Part shown: positions 24,077 to 36,661 of the stretch, in pieces | How the letters are laid out: each line of letters starts with the position of its first letter | Numbering within the stretch: position 1 is the first letter of the stretch | Notes under the pieces: generated by a model | The model's database searches: none | Seen by the model: the letters and a program-made list of their open reading frames with translations, nothing else | What the model was told of the DNA's origin: nothing | Origin: Oopsacas minuta | Lineage: Eukaryota; Porifera; Hexactinellida; Lyssacinosida; Leucopsacidae | Direction of reading: 5' to 3' | DNA: 64,000 bases | Assembly: GCA_024704765.1 (NCBI GenBank) | Contig: JAKMXF010000351.1 | Coordinates: forward strand, 1 to 64,000 | Translations under genes and position numbers: made by a program

Positions 24077-24287
24077 CAGACAGCCGAAAAGTCGTAATAT
24101 CCGATGGGATTTGCATGGAGCAGGCATAGAAAATATGTCGCTAAATGCATTGTGTCGTTATCTAACCGGTCGTTATACCCGAGGTATGGTGTGTGCAGAA
24201 TAATGCTGCAAGACTCTGGGCAAGCACAATGAGTCGTTATAAACGATTTGTCGTTAAAGCCGATGTCGTTAAACTCAATGTTTACTG
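24077..24287. mobile_element. possible MITE sharing an end with 18033
   Basis: The right end at 24287 is well supported because its complement (CAGTAAACATTGAGTTTAAC) matches the 18033 terminus, with TA following. The left end at 24077 (TA then CAGACAGCCGAAAAGTCG) is only weakly similar. The interior repeats GTCGTTA-type motifs. Confidence 0.45.
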
Positions 24288-24489
24288 TAAATATTCAAGT
24301 TAGAAGTCTGGGATCAGAATCCTCGTACTCTGAGAGTAGTTTTTTATCGCACATTTCCCGATTGTCATTTGGGAATTTATGAGGGATTGTGGGATCCACC
24401 TTGAAGATGTTTTCGTAACTTTTAGTCAATCTAAGAGAATGGTATAAGTAGCTCCCGTTGAAGACCCACACTTATAGATAGCCACTCAA

Positions 24490-24680
24490 CTGTGATATGG
24501 GACCTATTCCACCATCTGGGCAATTTCGCGGTCATTCTGCTGATATAACTGCGGTTCTTTGTCGTCCGCTGCGATAGTCATCTTCTAACGACTGCTGCTC
24601 CTCACGAAATTGCTTGGACCACCCTCTCACACTGGCATATGAATGGCTAGCATCTGTATAAACTACTTCCAACCCGAAGC
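24490..24680 (-). pseudogene. mariner-type N-terminal (HTH) relic
   Basis: The minus strand reads SYASVRGWSKQFREEQQSLE then DDYRSGRQRTAV, matching the helix-turn-helix and GRP hinge of classical mariner/SETMAR-type transposases (SY.TVRRWF.EF..G..S.ED..R.GRP). The catalytic domain is not found next to it. Probably a separate copy from the relic at 17590-18030, which lacks this end. Confidence 0.65.
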
Positions 24681-24893
24681 CTTTACAACCAAAACCAGGA
24701 AAAGTCCGAATTTTGATATATGCGAGGTGTTTGTTAAGTTCATGGGCTGATATAGAAACACCTAAGAAGCTTTAAACTCCATCTATGTAGCTATCAACAC
24801 TTTTATGCTTGTAAATTTACTATGCAGTCAAATCATTGAGTACTTTCGTTTCTTGCGATATATTTATGTCGTCAAGTAAGGAATAAGGTAGTA

Positions 24894-25074
24894 CAGGGTT
24901 TCATCCAGGCGTTGCGACGTGCCTTAAGGTGCATAAATTTCAGCGAAAATTGGTCTAGGCGCGTCAATCCTCCAGCAACACCCCATAACGTGATAAAACA
25001 CGTATACTCTGGGCGGGCGTAAAATGAGAGGGAAAACTTTAGGCATATGGTTCAGAAAGCTGGATGAAACCCTG
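24894..25074. mobile_element. short MITE with perfect 15-bp TIRs
   Basis: A 181-bp element: CAGGGTTTCATCCAG at 24894-24908 and its exact complement at 25060-25074, with TA on both sides (24892-24893, 25075-25076). No ORF; the interior is more GC-rich than its surroundings. Confidence 0.9.
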
Positions 25075-25176
25075 TAGTAGAGCATGCACAAATTTGCATG
25101 ATATGAAATGATGAATTCAGTATATTGAGGAGTTTAACTTTACTATTACCTTACACTATAAAATGAAACTAATATA

Positions 25177-26333
25177 CAGTGCCAGTCAAAAAGAATTGCT
25201 CAAAATGAATGTATACAGTATAGTAAATGTCAAATTGTATACACTGACCAAATGGTTGAATTCTTGCGAAACTATACTCAGCCATATGTATTATGACAAG
25301 GACACACCAACACAGTTAATCTACTCATTATATTTGGACAAGTTACAGATTTCATTTTGCATGCTTTTTTTCGAATTTATCTGTTTTTATCGAATTTTCG
25401 ATGCCTTTTAAACCCCGAATTTCCATTGAAAATCGAGCCAACCTGATACTACTTTCAGAAAGTGGACATACTCAGAGGGAGGTAGCTAAAATGGTTGGGT
25501 GTAGCCAAAAAAATGCAGCCGAGATCCTTAAGATACGCAGGCTAACTGGCACAAGAGACCTCGCTATTCCGGGTAGGCCTCGTGTCACAACCAAAAGGCA
25601 AGACAATTTATTAGTCAGAAAATGCAAAAAGGATCGATTTAAGACTGCTACTCAGATCAAAGGTGAAGTATTATCAGAATATTCGATAAAACTTTCCACT
25701 TCACCAGTTCAGAGAAGGTTACGAGGGGTTGGACTGTTCGGAAGAAAACCGCGAAGGAAGCCCCGTTTACTACCAAGCACAAAAGAAACCGACTTTCCTT
25801 CACAAGATCGCACAAGAAATGGAATACTGAAGAATGGGCAAGAGTTGTGTTCAGTGACGAATCTAAGTTCCTTCTGTATACTAATGATGGAAGAGCCTAT
25901 GTGAGAAGGATGAAAGGGGAGAAGTTCTCAGAGAGGTGTTTTCAAGAAATTTGCAAGCTTGGTGGAGGTGGCATCATGGTTTCGGGATGCTTTTGATGGA
26001 TGACGGAGGAATCTTGTGGCAGGTATCTGGGAACCTCAAGACAAATTCTTACATTGATATTTGGAAATGTACTAATCCCAAGCGTTGATTTGCATTCTCT
26101 ACATTCTAGATGGACCTTTCAGCAAGACAACGCCCCATGCCATAGGTCAAGGGTACTAAGCAATGATTTGGTGAGCAAAAATAGAGGTTATGAATTGGCC
26201 TGCTCAGTCACCTGATCTAAATTCGATTGAGAATCTTTGGGATCACATTTCCTTCAGAATTCAAGAGAAAAGCCCATCCAACCACTTAGTGATGTGGAAT
26301 TCCATATTAGGCACTTGGGATAGCATCGACATT
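25177..26333 (+). mobile_element. Tc1-like element, copy B, 3'-truncated
   Basis: Starts at a TA with CAGTGCCAGTCAAAAAGAAT, as copy A. It follows copy A until 26333 and then stops abruptly (corresponding to 8149 in copy A), losing the last 187 bp including the right TIR. The adjoining sequence is part of a hAT relic. Confidence 0.95.
25401..26333 (+). pseudogene. Tc1-like DD34E transposase, copy B
   Basis: Starts MPFKPRISIENRANLILLS and stays open for 167 codons, so its N-terminal DNA-binding region is better preserved than in copy A (REVAKMVGCSQKNAAEILKI is intact). It then carries the same TGA after MVSGCF and the same frameshift near the third block as copy A. It lacks the C terminus. Confidence 0.92.
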
Positions 26334-26399
26334 AACGGGATTAACTATGGTGCCAAAGGAGCCTTGGCACCCAGCCTCAACTTTAAACCGGCCTCGCAG

Positions 26400-27131
26400 T
26401 CTCAGCATATATGGATTAAATTTCCCTGTTTGTTAATAGGTTAGTACATCTTTATCCAAATGATATCGAAGACAGTCTCACAGACGAGCTGATCCAATTC
26501 AGTTCTTACCTAAAGTCAGAAATGGATAAAGCAGTAATCCTTGAATGTAGTATAGAACTATTTATGTATCGAATGCTATCGCAGCATGGTATTTGAGTAG
26601 CATTCCCAAACCTAAATATAACATTGTGCATATACAGTAGAACCTCCGAGATCCGGGCAGGACCGGAGGGTATCCGAATCTTAGAAATTGCCCGAATCTC
26701 GGAAATATCATTAACTCTATGGTAGTTACAACCCATAATGTACATATGAGTTCCCTTAGGTTTTCGAATTCTGTCATTAAGTTCACATACTGTGTACAAA
26801 CGTAATCCAATATGAAATGTAGTAACTGAAGTCAACGTTAGTATGAGGAGAATTATATGAAATGGTAAAATTCCTTTGGACCGATTTAAAACAAGGGTGC
26901 CTGGTTGAGGGAGGTACCCGTATCTTGGAGGTCCGGATCTCGGAGGTTCGACTGTACTTATGCCTTATGATTAGCAATTCTACCGGTGAGGGATTGTTCT
27001 CCAAAGTTAAGCGGATAAAAAGCGAATTGCGCTCAACAATGTCTGAGAGTCGCTTAAATATGCTTTCCTTGATGTCAATAGAACACGATTTGCTACGAAA
27101 ATTGACTTTAGAGAAACTATTGAAAGTTTAG
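26400..27131 (+). pseudogene. hAT transposase relic, C-terminal part (ZMYM1/TTF-type)
   Basis: Forward pieces: SLTDELIQFSSYLKSEMDKA near 26475, then FPNLNITLCIL just before a MITE, and after the MITE NSTGEGLFSKVKRIKSELRS followed by TMSESRLNMLSLMSIEHDLL, ending at the stop at 27131. This is the hAT C-terminal dimerisation domain in the form seen in ZMYM1/TTF-type proteins, a different lineage from the ZBED5-like relics. The GC-rich stretch at 27275-27345 (GGGCGTCCGGCCTCACAGG) probably includes the element's end. The left part seems to begin at the Tc1 junction at 26334. Confidence 0.8.
26635..26954. mobile_element. pogo/Tigger-type MITE inside a hAT relic
   Basis: A 320-bp element with ends CAGTAGAACCTCCGAGATCC and complement CAGTCGAACCTCCGAGATCC, flanked by TA on both sides (26633-26634, 26955-26956). 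Several internal copies of the GAATCT / CGGA motif. It splits the hAT reading frame. Confidence 0.93.
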
Positions 27132-27344
27132 TGATCGCAAATGTCGTAAAGATAAGGTTTTGTCGTTTATTTTATTCATATAGTAATTAATTAGTTGTGC
27201 TTTCTTTATTACTGGTAATTTTTCTGAATTATATTTGATTATGATGACTGTTTTTTAATGGATAGAGGCCAAAAATAACAGCCTCACAATCCTGATGGGC
27301 GTCCGGCCTCACAGGCCCTTAATCCGGCCCTCCTATGGAATGTG

Positions 27345-28860
27345 TATCTTTGCCACATGAGTCATCACTACGTCGTTTATATTCTATTTGATTTTGGACA
27401 CAGAATTTCTAACATCCTTAAAAGCTGAGGCGGGTGCTATTAATCAATTAGAACTCTGTCTAAATATGGATGAGATACACATCAAATCGGGCATTTTATA
27501 AAAGGTTAGCTGAGTATAGTGACAGTATAAGTTTATAGAACTTGTATAGGAAAAAATATTGCAGTACATCATTTACAATTTAGGCTAAAGATCTATGGTG
27601 CAGAAAGTTCACAGCCTTTGAGTGTGATAGAACCTTCCAAACAATTCTATATTTTGTGGTATCTGGCTTGTCTAAGAAATGATCTCCGGTTGTACGATTA
27701 CTCCCGTTAGTCAACCCAAATCTTCTGATATATTCCCAATTACTCTGTAAGTTATTAAAGATAGGAACAGCTTGGCCTCTATGTTGATGTAATCGTATCA
27801 GACAACTATCCCCTGATGTTATCCATTCAAGTTGCTTGGAAATGGTAAAGAAATTTTGTCTTGTCTAGTGTACCCAAACAACGTTATCTCTACTTGATGT
27901 TCGATTTTGTGCACATCTTAAGACGATTCGATATAACTGGCTAAATCAAAAAGAAATTAACTGCACTTATGTTTACCAATCTCTGAAGATATCTCACAAC
28001 TTAACTACAAATGAGATGGTAGTAGGCAACTTTTCATCGTAGTAGATTAAAGTGGCGTTCAAACTGGTTTAAAAGTAGGTATACCTCTTTGAAATATTCG
28101 CCAGAAAAGAACAGAACCCAAACGACCATGTTTAGTCACTTTTTTGCATCTCGCTCTCGGTCAATGCTAGTTGAACTTGCTCTCTAAAAACTTGAGAGCG
28201 AAGAGAACGATGATGTGATATATGGCTGTTCACAATGTATTGGAACCGGAAGAGAGATATTACATACCATATGATGATAGCAAGCAATCCACATCTCGAG
28301 TCCACGCCCCTGCCCCTGGATTACTGGGAATGCTGCCAATAACGCAACTGCACGGTCACCAAATCTTCAATATTTAGTAATATTCCCCTGGTCATTACAG
28401 ATTTGCTATACAAAATTTTTACATTTCAGTCTATTATACAATTTTGGAATTTCCCCTTTCTTACATTCCATGTTCTTATAGAATTGCTATTTAACATCTT
28501 TCATTCACTGTTCTCCCATCTTTACTTTTGTCCATCTCTCGCTATTCACATTTGATTTACTCCTTCCTAGAATATATAACGTTTGTTAAACCGGAAAGAG
28601 CTAGAGCTGTTGATTGTGGATGCAATTACTTAATCTATTGAAAACCTTGGTTTATCTTTAAGTGGCATACGTTGGCAGGGATATGATGGTGCATCAACAA
28701 TGAGTGGATAGAAAACAGGATTCAAGCAAGAATTCGCGAAATACAACCAAAAGCACTCTACATTCATTGTGTTGTCATTCAATAAACCTTGCGATAATAT
28801 ATCCTTACTCTGTTCCTACTATCAGATACTGTATTGATATCATTAATGGGATAACTAGTT
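27345..28860. other. no supported gene
   Basis: AT-rich with scattered short ORFs. The region may include the eroded C-terminal end of the RAG1/Transib-like copy 2, but I could not find its HKxLxH or glutamate block here. Confidence 0.4.
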
Positions 28861-29159
28861 GGGTAAAAAAACTCACCTAAACGAGAAGGACTACCCAAAG
28901 CTACTGTTCCACGGGGTAAACATAAATCAATTGCTACACTACAACTATTTAGTGCCCGTATGAGAAGTTTTTATCTGCTCTCAGACTACTAAACACTTAC
29001 TTGTGATCTACACAGACAGAAGAACGGCTCAGTTCCGATGCTTTGATTACAATGAATTGTGAAACTCAGCTAATTGTAGATGCAATTTAGAAGCTTTACA
29101 TTTCCATCTGGCGACGCCCATGACTGTATACCCGTAAAATCACAGATAGGTTCCTTCGT

Positions 29160-30830
29160 TTTAAATTCAATCATGATCTATCTTCGGGTAATAATGATGA
29201 AGTCGCCCACTTATTGAAATCCCTTTCATCAAGGATACATGATCGTGCAATATTCCCTGTAGGATTGGCACCTCCATTGAACGAAGAAAGATCTAAGTAT
29301 AAAAACCAGTTTTCTCCAATAAGAGATTTAGCATTTGAGACATTGAAGTTTAGACCGAAGGAGAAGTAGGTTTCCATTTTTAAGGCCAGCATTTAGGTGT
29401 TAATCAAAAACATAAACCTCTTAAAATAGCACAAATAGCTATGCAGTGGTGGAGCAGATATCATATCGACGTCTGAAACTGGTGGATGAGTTAATCCATG
29501 CATATTTGAAATGGAAGCTTTAAGAATTCTTCGATAGTAGTGTCATCATGAAATATATCAATTGCATCTCTGATGTGTCTGTTGATGGGAAAACAATTCT
29601 CGATTAACCCCACATCTCTAAGCTACTCGTGGTTGGCTGTAAACAACTGACAAGACGCACCTCCCGCTCCACTTAAGATGCCTGACATTTTTCAATCAAA
29701 CATTGTTCTCTTGATTGAATGATTGATTATTCCTTGACTAACCTCTAATCCATTCTTTGCAAGAAATTTGTTTCATCTTTGATCAGTTTCTGAAATAAGT
29801 ACTTGACATTCTCAATAATCTCCTTATGAGAAATTAAAGCAGCTGGAGGAGAAAAAAAGGGAAATTGTGGGATAAATTAGTCCAAATTTCTGTTCTGATT
29901 TATCTATAAGTGAGAGAACTGTAACGCGATCACAATATGTGATTTAGTGGAAAAATTAGGATTAGAGTGTATCTGATCATATGGCCTATGGCTTCCAGAA
30001 CCATCGAGTCCATAGGCTAGCTTGATGGTAATTGGGAATTTTAGACTCTTGCAAGGGAGGAAGAAATTGTAGTAGTCATTCAGCGGTTTTGTACTAACTT
30101 TCAATATGGTATGCCTGAGCCGGTTGATTCTCTCAGTTCATAATGAGTTAACTTGATCTCGTTGGCTGAAGGAATTTTACTGCAGAATGCTGCCACCCTC
30201 TTGTAACCTAGAAATGTTAGTTCTTCAGGCTTGCAAATGCGACGTAGATCTGTATATTTTCCAAATTCAAGGAAATGCAACATAAATGCTGTTTTTTGCT
30301 ATAGGAAACTCCTTAGATTTGGTACTAGTTGTTCCAGATAAACTCCGCCATAAAATTTTACTGCATCCATGTATAAGCTTCGTCACTAATCAACTGTAGT
30401 GTAAGAACTGCAATTGTTTAAGGTTTGTATTTCATTCTCAGCTAGTATGAGCTCAAATAGTACAGACAGGCGTGATCTTAATAACTAAGGAATAGGCTCG
30501 AATATAGACTTCTTGCTGTGATTATCAACAGATTCGTCGAATCTTACATAATCAAATTCATCAAAGTTCAGTGTTATTGAATGGCTAGCTACTTTGTCCT
30601 GAGAAAAATATTACCTTCCAAGCAAATAGATTATTTCACTTGATAAAGGGCCAGCACAGAGCAGCGAGCTCAAGGAATTTCCTATGCAGGGCCATGAAGT
30701 CAGGTTCTGGGAAATCAAATAATTCAAGGGTTTCACGGGCTGCATTTTGAGAATTATAGTAGACTTTTTCGAGGAAATTTCTTGCTTCAATCAAATTGAA
30801 TTCTATAGAACAAAGTATCAATTATCTCTT
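29160..30830 (-). pseudogene. RAG1/Transib-like transposase relic, copy 2
   Basis: Minus-strand fragments follow copy 1 in the same order: an N-terminal piece (FDFPEPDFMALHRKF, about 30690), FGKYTDLRRICKPEELTFLG (about 30265), IKLAYGLDGSGSH (catalytic-type Asp codon 30003-30005), FFSPPAALISHKEIIENVKY (about 29850), MFD followed by a stop then KMSGILSGAGGASC (Asp codon 29695-29697), ISAPPLHSYLCYFKRFMFLI (about 29440), and NPTGNIARSCILDERD (about 29270). Only the first Cys of the C-x2-C pair is seen. More decayed than copy 1 and diverged in nearly every block, so it is not a recent duplicate. The Glu block was not found. Confidence 0.72.
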
Positions 30831-30839
30831 CAATATAGA

Positions 30840-32350
30840 AAATATGTCCTAGCTAGGCGTATCTAGTTGCACAAGTGGTTACTGGAGTGGTAATTCTATA
30901 ACTATCGAATTTGAAATTAACACCTAACTAGCGCGCTTCGCTTGTTAGGTTGCTGTGGAAGAGCTTAGGGCCTCCTGTTAGCCTAAATATTCAACAAATA
31001 CATTTCTTGATGCTTTGGTCTGCACGCGACGGGGATATACTCGGCCCTAAGTGCCTCGAGAATAATTTTATAATTTGTATATTGTCCGGGCCCATCCATA
31101 TTCAATTTAATTGTCTTCCGTGGAATAATGGAATTGCTACGTGGCTTTGGTTAGAAATCTTGGCCTCTATACATCAGATATGCAAAATTTGAGATTTTGA
31201 AATTTGGAGAATTTTGATTCTTTTTGAACAGCCACGATGACGTAATAATCAAATGATGAGTTAGTCGGAATCATGACATGAGAACATTTGTGAAATCGAG
31301 GGGTGGCTGTGATTCAAATTTCAAACTTCTATCATGTATATTGGCTGAGATTGCGGTAAATTATACATTAAATTTTGGTTATATTATCTCCTAGAACTTT
31401 TAAAATACTAAAGTGTCTACATGTCACATATCCACAATTCTTACCTATCCAACTTGTTACAAAAATTCAAGCGAGGGGACAATTTGGTGGAATTTGGAGA
31501 CACCAAAATTCGAACCAATGCAAAACAATTTGGGTCACCTCTGGTCATTTCCAAACTGAAGAAAATGAATATGTAATAGAAATATTTACAGTCTAACACA
31601 GTTTAACATTAAGTCATGATATGAGATCAGAGTAGAGTCAACAAATTTCGTAAATTCACAAAACAAAATTCTGACAATTCAGTATTCCACATTAATTCCT
31701 TGATTAATCCAAAGTAATTGAAAAACATTCATTTAATTCTATTTGTTGCAAATGTTTAATCAAATTTAAGATGCATGTGCAGGTTTTCAAACTATAAATC
31801 TTCAAATATATTTGGATAAATGAAGTAATAACCAAAATCGAATTATAGCAATTATGTTGCTATAGTCAAAAGATGAAATATATGAAACAAATAAGTATAT
31901 TTATATAAATCTATATTCTAAGGTTTACGATAGAGCTGAATATGAATATGATATTCCTTTTCGGATATAACTACATCGAAAATTGGTCCTAAATCCCCGA
32001 TTGCCCACTATATATGCATATCTAGTAGTAAAAACGCTTTTAAATTGGCTAGAAAAAGGCTTGAAGTTTAATTGCAAAATATTTCACTTGCTACTTGCTA
32101 CATACTACTTGTATTTAATTGAAAGAATAAATGTACGATTAAATTTCCTGAGCGTCAGGCAAAAAGAATAGTAGCAAGCAAATTCCCTGGACGCCTTTAG
32201 AAACTGAAATAAGCAACTGGCAAACAAATAATATGAATAATTAGAATATAAGGTCACATACTCATAATTTTGAGTCGCATGACCCCCCCCAACCTCGATC
32301 CGAATGTGTGCCAAAAATGGAAGTAAATGTAAAAAGGTAGTGAGTAAATA
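30840..32350. other. no supported gene; one inverted dispersed repeat
   Basis: AT-rich spacer between the RAG1-like relic and the Tigger element. Small ORFs (30950-31192, 31375-31596) show no recognisable domain. Confidence 0.45.
31200..31370 (-). repeat. dispersed repeat, copy 3 (inverted)
   Basis: Its complement contains ACTCATCATTTGATTATTAC, then GTCAT, and AGCCAATATACATGATAGAA then GTTTGAAATTTGAATCAC, matching the copies at 12080 and 62880. Confidence 0.55.
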
Positions 32351-34723
32351 CAGACATTCACCGACATACGAACAAAATATTTATTATCATATTTACTTAC
32401 TGTGTACAGAAAACTACAAACTTGTTGTCACTACTAAACCCGCACAGGGCTGTATCACATAGAAAATAAAGAATTAAGAACAGCTACAACAATGCAGCTT
32501 CATTATGATTAAACAATTGGCATTCACCTTACAATGCAGCAATGCATTTTTACAAAAAATTCGTTTTGCGTGTTTAGAAATTATTATATAGAGGTAGGCC
32601 TATTGTATTTTTGTAATTATTGTATATTTTAGAAGAAAATATACGGCATTGATCTTTATCAAATATTTGAGGCATCGTTTACTCAGAATGGATAATAAGA
32701 AGCGTAAGGCGAGTGATGCTAGTGGTAATGCTAAAAAACATCAGGCTATCTCGATGGAAACAAAAGTGGCAATAATAAAAAGCTAGATAGTGGTGAAAAA
32801 ATGGTGAAATAGCCCGCGCTTACAATGTGAATCGTTGCACCATCGGTACGATATACAAATTCAAAGATCGTGTTATGGAACACGTGAAAAGTGCAGTGCC
32901 TATGCAGTCTATTAATATTAGCAAGAAGAGGGGTAAACTATTAGAAGAAATGGAAAAGCTTCACGGTCTTTGGATGGAGCACCAGTGGTAGCAACATGTA
33001 AGACTTAGCCTCATACTGATTCAGGAGAAGGCTAAGTCAATTTTTGAAGATTTGAAGGCTAAAGCTGGTGAAAGTGCAGAAGAGGAGACTTTTGCTGCAG
33101 GTTATGAATGGTTCCAACGCTTCAAGAAACGAGCAAACTTGCATCATGTTTCTGTATCGGGTGAACCAAAAGTGCCAACAAAGTGGCTGCCGACAAATTT
33201 CCAGTCATCTTGAAAGATATCGTCAATGCCGGTGGTTATGCTCCTCAGCAAATTTCAATGTAGACGAGACTGGCCTTTTCTGGAAAAAATTCCTCAGAAA
33301 ACGTATATTAGCCGTGAAGAGAAGACGATGCCAGGCTTTAAGGCTGTGAAGGATAGGTTAACTTTGATGTTGGGCGGCAATGCATCAGGAGACTTCAAGC
33401 TTAAACCAGGATTAGTCTACAGAGCTGGGAATCCACGGGCATTCAAGAATATTACGAAAAGTTCACTCCTGTAATTTGGAAGTCTAATAAAAAGGCCTGG
33501 GTGACACTCGTTGTATTCGAGGACTGGTTTCTCAACCACTTCATTCCCGAGGTCAAGCTGTATTGCTGGAAAATGGAAATCCCTTTTAAGATCCTCCTGC
33601 TCTTAGATAACGCACCTGGTTATCTCCCACTCTTGGACGATTTTTGCCCTGATGTGAAAGTTGTTTACCTTCCCTCTAACACAACTTCACTCCTTCAACC
33701 AATGGATCAAGGTGTTATTGCAAATTTTTAAGAAATATTACACACGTCGTATCTTCAGGCAAGCATTGAAGGCAGTGGAAGATGATCATAATACGACCTT
33801 AAGTGACTTTGGCAAGACATTTAACATCTCATGTGTCAAGCACATTGATGTTGCATGGCATGAAGTTTCACAGACCAACATGAGCGGTGTTTGGAAGTTT
33901 TTGTGCCCACAGTTTGTCAACAATTTTCAAGAATTTCAACAAGAGGACAAGAAAATCCTTGAAAATCTTGTTGGAATATTTAAAAAGCTTGACATTAACC
34001 TGGACGAAGAGGGCTTCGAAAAGCTGTTCGAGCCACATTCACAGGAATTGACAAATGAGGAACCAATGGAATTGGAAACCATGCAAAGACAATCTGAGCA
34101 AGAAGACGACGAAGAGATTCTTCCTATAAAGAAATTTGAAACAAAGATGATGGCCAAGGGGTTTAGTCTTATCGAGAAAGCTCTAGCTATTTTCCAGAAT
34201 CAGGATCCAAATGATGAGAGATTTTCAAAAGTAGCAACAAGTGTCCGCGATTCCTTCGAATGTTATCGCATCATCTGGAATGAAAAGAAAAGAAAGACAG
34301 CGCAAACTTCCTTAGACCAATTCTTCAAGAAGCGTGATGATCCTCGTGAAAATTTCAAATCGGTGGTGGAAAATCTCCTTGAAAATGTAGAGGCAATGCC
34401 TTCAAGCATATGTGTTTCATCTCCACTGCCCTCTTCATTATATGATCCCTCCGATGTTGATGGACAGTTGTAACACTTTAATGTAGCCTACTGTAGTGTA
34501 TCCTGTATGTAAATATGTTCTGTTTTAAAATATTTATTTTTGTGTCTTTCAAATAAGATATCAAATATCAACTTGCATATCTGTTGTGTATAATGATGTA
34601 GAGGATGGTTTAGTAGGGATATATTGTGCTCAGGAACACAACAATACTGTATCAACTTACGAACAATTCGAGTTACGAACGTCCATACGGAACGTAACTC
34701 GTTCGTAAGTTGAGGAGTGTCTG
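32351..34723 (+). mobile_element. pogo/Tigger element with terminal repeats
   Basis: A 2,373-bp element. Left end CAGACATTCACCGACATACG (preceded by TA); the complement of the right end begins CAGACACTCCTCAACTTACG. About 18 of the first 23 positions match. The right flank is TG rather than TA, presumably mutated. Confidence 0.9.
32688..34473 (+). pseudogene. Tigger (CENP-B-like) transposase, lightly damaged
   Basis: Starts MDNKKRKASDASGNAKKHQA. N-terminal CENP-B-type helix-turn-helix with NVNRCTIGTIYKFKDRV, then the DDE core: FNVDETGLFWKK near 33254 (first D), ILLLLDNAPGYLPLLDDF near 33600 (second D) and LLQPMDQGVIANF near 33695 (third D). The C-terminal half is open for 270 codons (33661-34473) and acidic. 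Lesions seen: indels and stops at about 32780-32815, a TAG near 32988, and frame changes near 33140-33280, 33470 and 33725. The second-to-third Asp spacing is about 30 residues, as in Tigger. Jerky/TIGD host genes share this fold, but the flanking TIRs show this is the transposon itself. Confidence 0.93.
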
Positions 34724-35065
34724 TGTAAAGCTAAAAAGAATGGAATAAAAATACAGCAGCAAGTAAACCATTTGCAAAAAAATCAGTTTATTGCCTAGAA
34801 TAGAACCCATATAATTAATAAACGGTTTAAGTCAGGTCTTAAGCCCACATAAAAGATGGCTTAAGTCTGAAATGGAAAAATGGCAAACGGACTTGGCCAC
34901 ATGCTTGAATTACACACAAAATATAGCGAAGAAACTGTGTACAATATAATGAAAACTAATTTTTTCTGACAAATGAAAATAAAAGTATTCAATCATATAC
35001 GGATTCAAGAATCCACTATAAAATCTCATATTTATAAGTCGAAGAAACCGGAGAAATTAGCGCTT

Positions 35066-36614
35066 CAGTATACCCTCGCTAACGCGAACACTACTGTATC
35101 GATTGAAAATAATACGTTTGGATTAGTAAAATGGTTCGGATTAGCGTAATGCATTCAAACAATTCTATAGAATTTGGGAGGACTTTTTCAAAAGTTGTAC
35201 AAAGGATGGAATGGAGAGCAACATGCGTGTTATAGTATTAGTTATTGATCTTAGTAGAATTGGATATAAATCGGATAGGTTTTCCATTTGAAACAAGTTT
35301 ACAAAGATTGTATCAGCTCTAGGCCAGTTCGATTATGGAGGGTCTACTGAATTTTTGTCATAAATTTCCACTAAATCCGCTTGGATTCGATTTTAAGTTT
35401 AGTGAATTCATACATTAAATTACTTTGAACAGAAATAATGAAGAATTTTCATCAGTAGTGGAGGATTTCGAAAAGAAACTCTGTGGTAATGGCATTCACC
35501 AAATCCATGACAATGGGACATCAATACCTAAATAATAATTGAAAACGATGATGAACAAGTAGGGGATAGCTTGGGATGATCTAAGATATAAACAACTCAC
35601 AAATTACAATTAAAAACGATGACCAACAAATAGGTCCCAGTTTTTAGATAATCGATAGAAAATCACATAAAAATACCAAGAATTTGTGCAATAAGTATGG
35701 TCTAGAGTATTCCTTCCTGATCAATGATTAAAAGTTTTCATTTCTGACATAACTTCCACGTATAATGATTTAAATTATAATTCCGCTTAATTTTCAGGTA
35801 TAAATTTCGTATAATTTCTGATCAAAGTTTGCATATTCAGGGTCATTTATAAGGATTTGAATTGAGTGTATTTAGAAAGATAGAGTGTAAAGTGATGTTA
35901 TCCGTAATAAAAGATATTAGATCTGTATCTATGAGAACCTAAATAATGGACAATTGTATCCACATGTACCGAATGTAGCATTTTTCAGGCTTTCCACTGA
36001 TAAATGACTTCGAGCTAAGAAGGGAATTGCGAGATCTAGATCACTTTAGTTCTGACATAGACAAAGTGGTAACGTTAATTGAATGTCAAAATCCAATGAT
36101 TGTGTTATCAAGTAGGTATAATCGCACGATCAAGTAAAAAATATAGCGATATACATTAGATAATGGAAATAGCGATAATATCAGTAAAGGAAAGAAAAAA
36201 AAACACCTAGATAGTTGATAAAAATTAATGATTTTAAATCGTATCTAGCGAATAATAAGAAAATAAGAAAGATTCCATACAGGAAACTATTTACCCAACT
36301 TTGATACAATAGATTTACCGTAATTCACCGAACAGGAGCCGAGCTTGAAGAAGCGTCGGGTATTATTATGCAATACTTCACGGAAATATAATATCAGTGT
36401 ATTGTATATAATAATATTTGAAACTGTGTAACAGCGGAACATAGTGAATTTGAAAACGGTTAATGCCAATGTAAGGATAAAACGAACAAAATTTACACAT
36501 AATCGAGACCTTATAGTAGTTATTCAACTGGTATTACTCTAGTTAATATGAACGCGGGATAAGGCGAGCAAAATTCAACAATACTTTTTTGTGCATATTA
36601 ACGATGTTCCACTG
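35066..36614. mobile_element. possible degraded pogo/Tigger remnant
   Basis: Left end CAGTATACCCTCGCTAACGC and complement of the right end CAGTGGAACATCGTTAATAT agree at about 15 of 24 positions; TA follows the right end. Near each end there are further GAACGCG / TAACGCGAAC-type motifs. No transposase seen between them. Confidence 0.35.
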
Positions 36615-36661
36615 TATGTATATAGATTAGAGAAATTTTTACCAAAATAAGTGCCCTAGCA

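Noticed and set aside
32688-34473. Domesticated TIGD/jerky-type host gene
   Set aside because: Matching terminal inverted repeats and several disabling lesions show it is a Tigger transposon copy.
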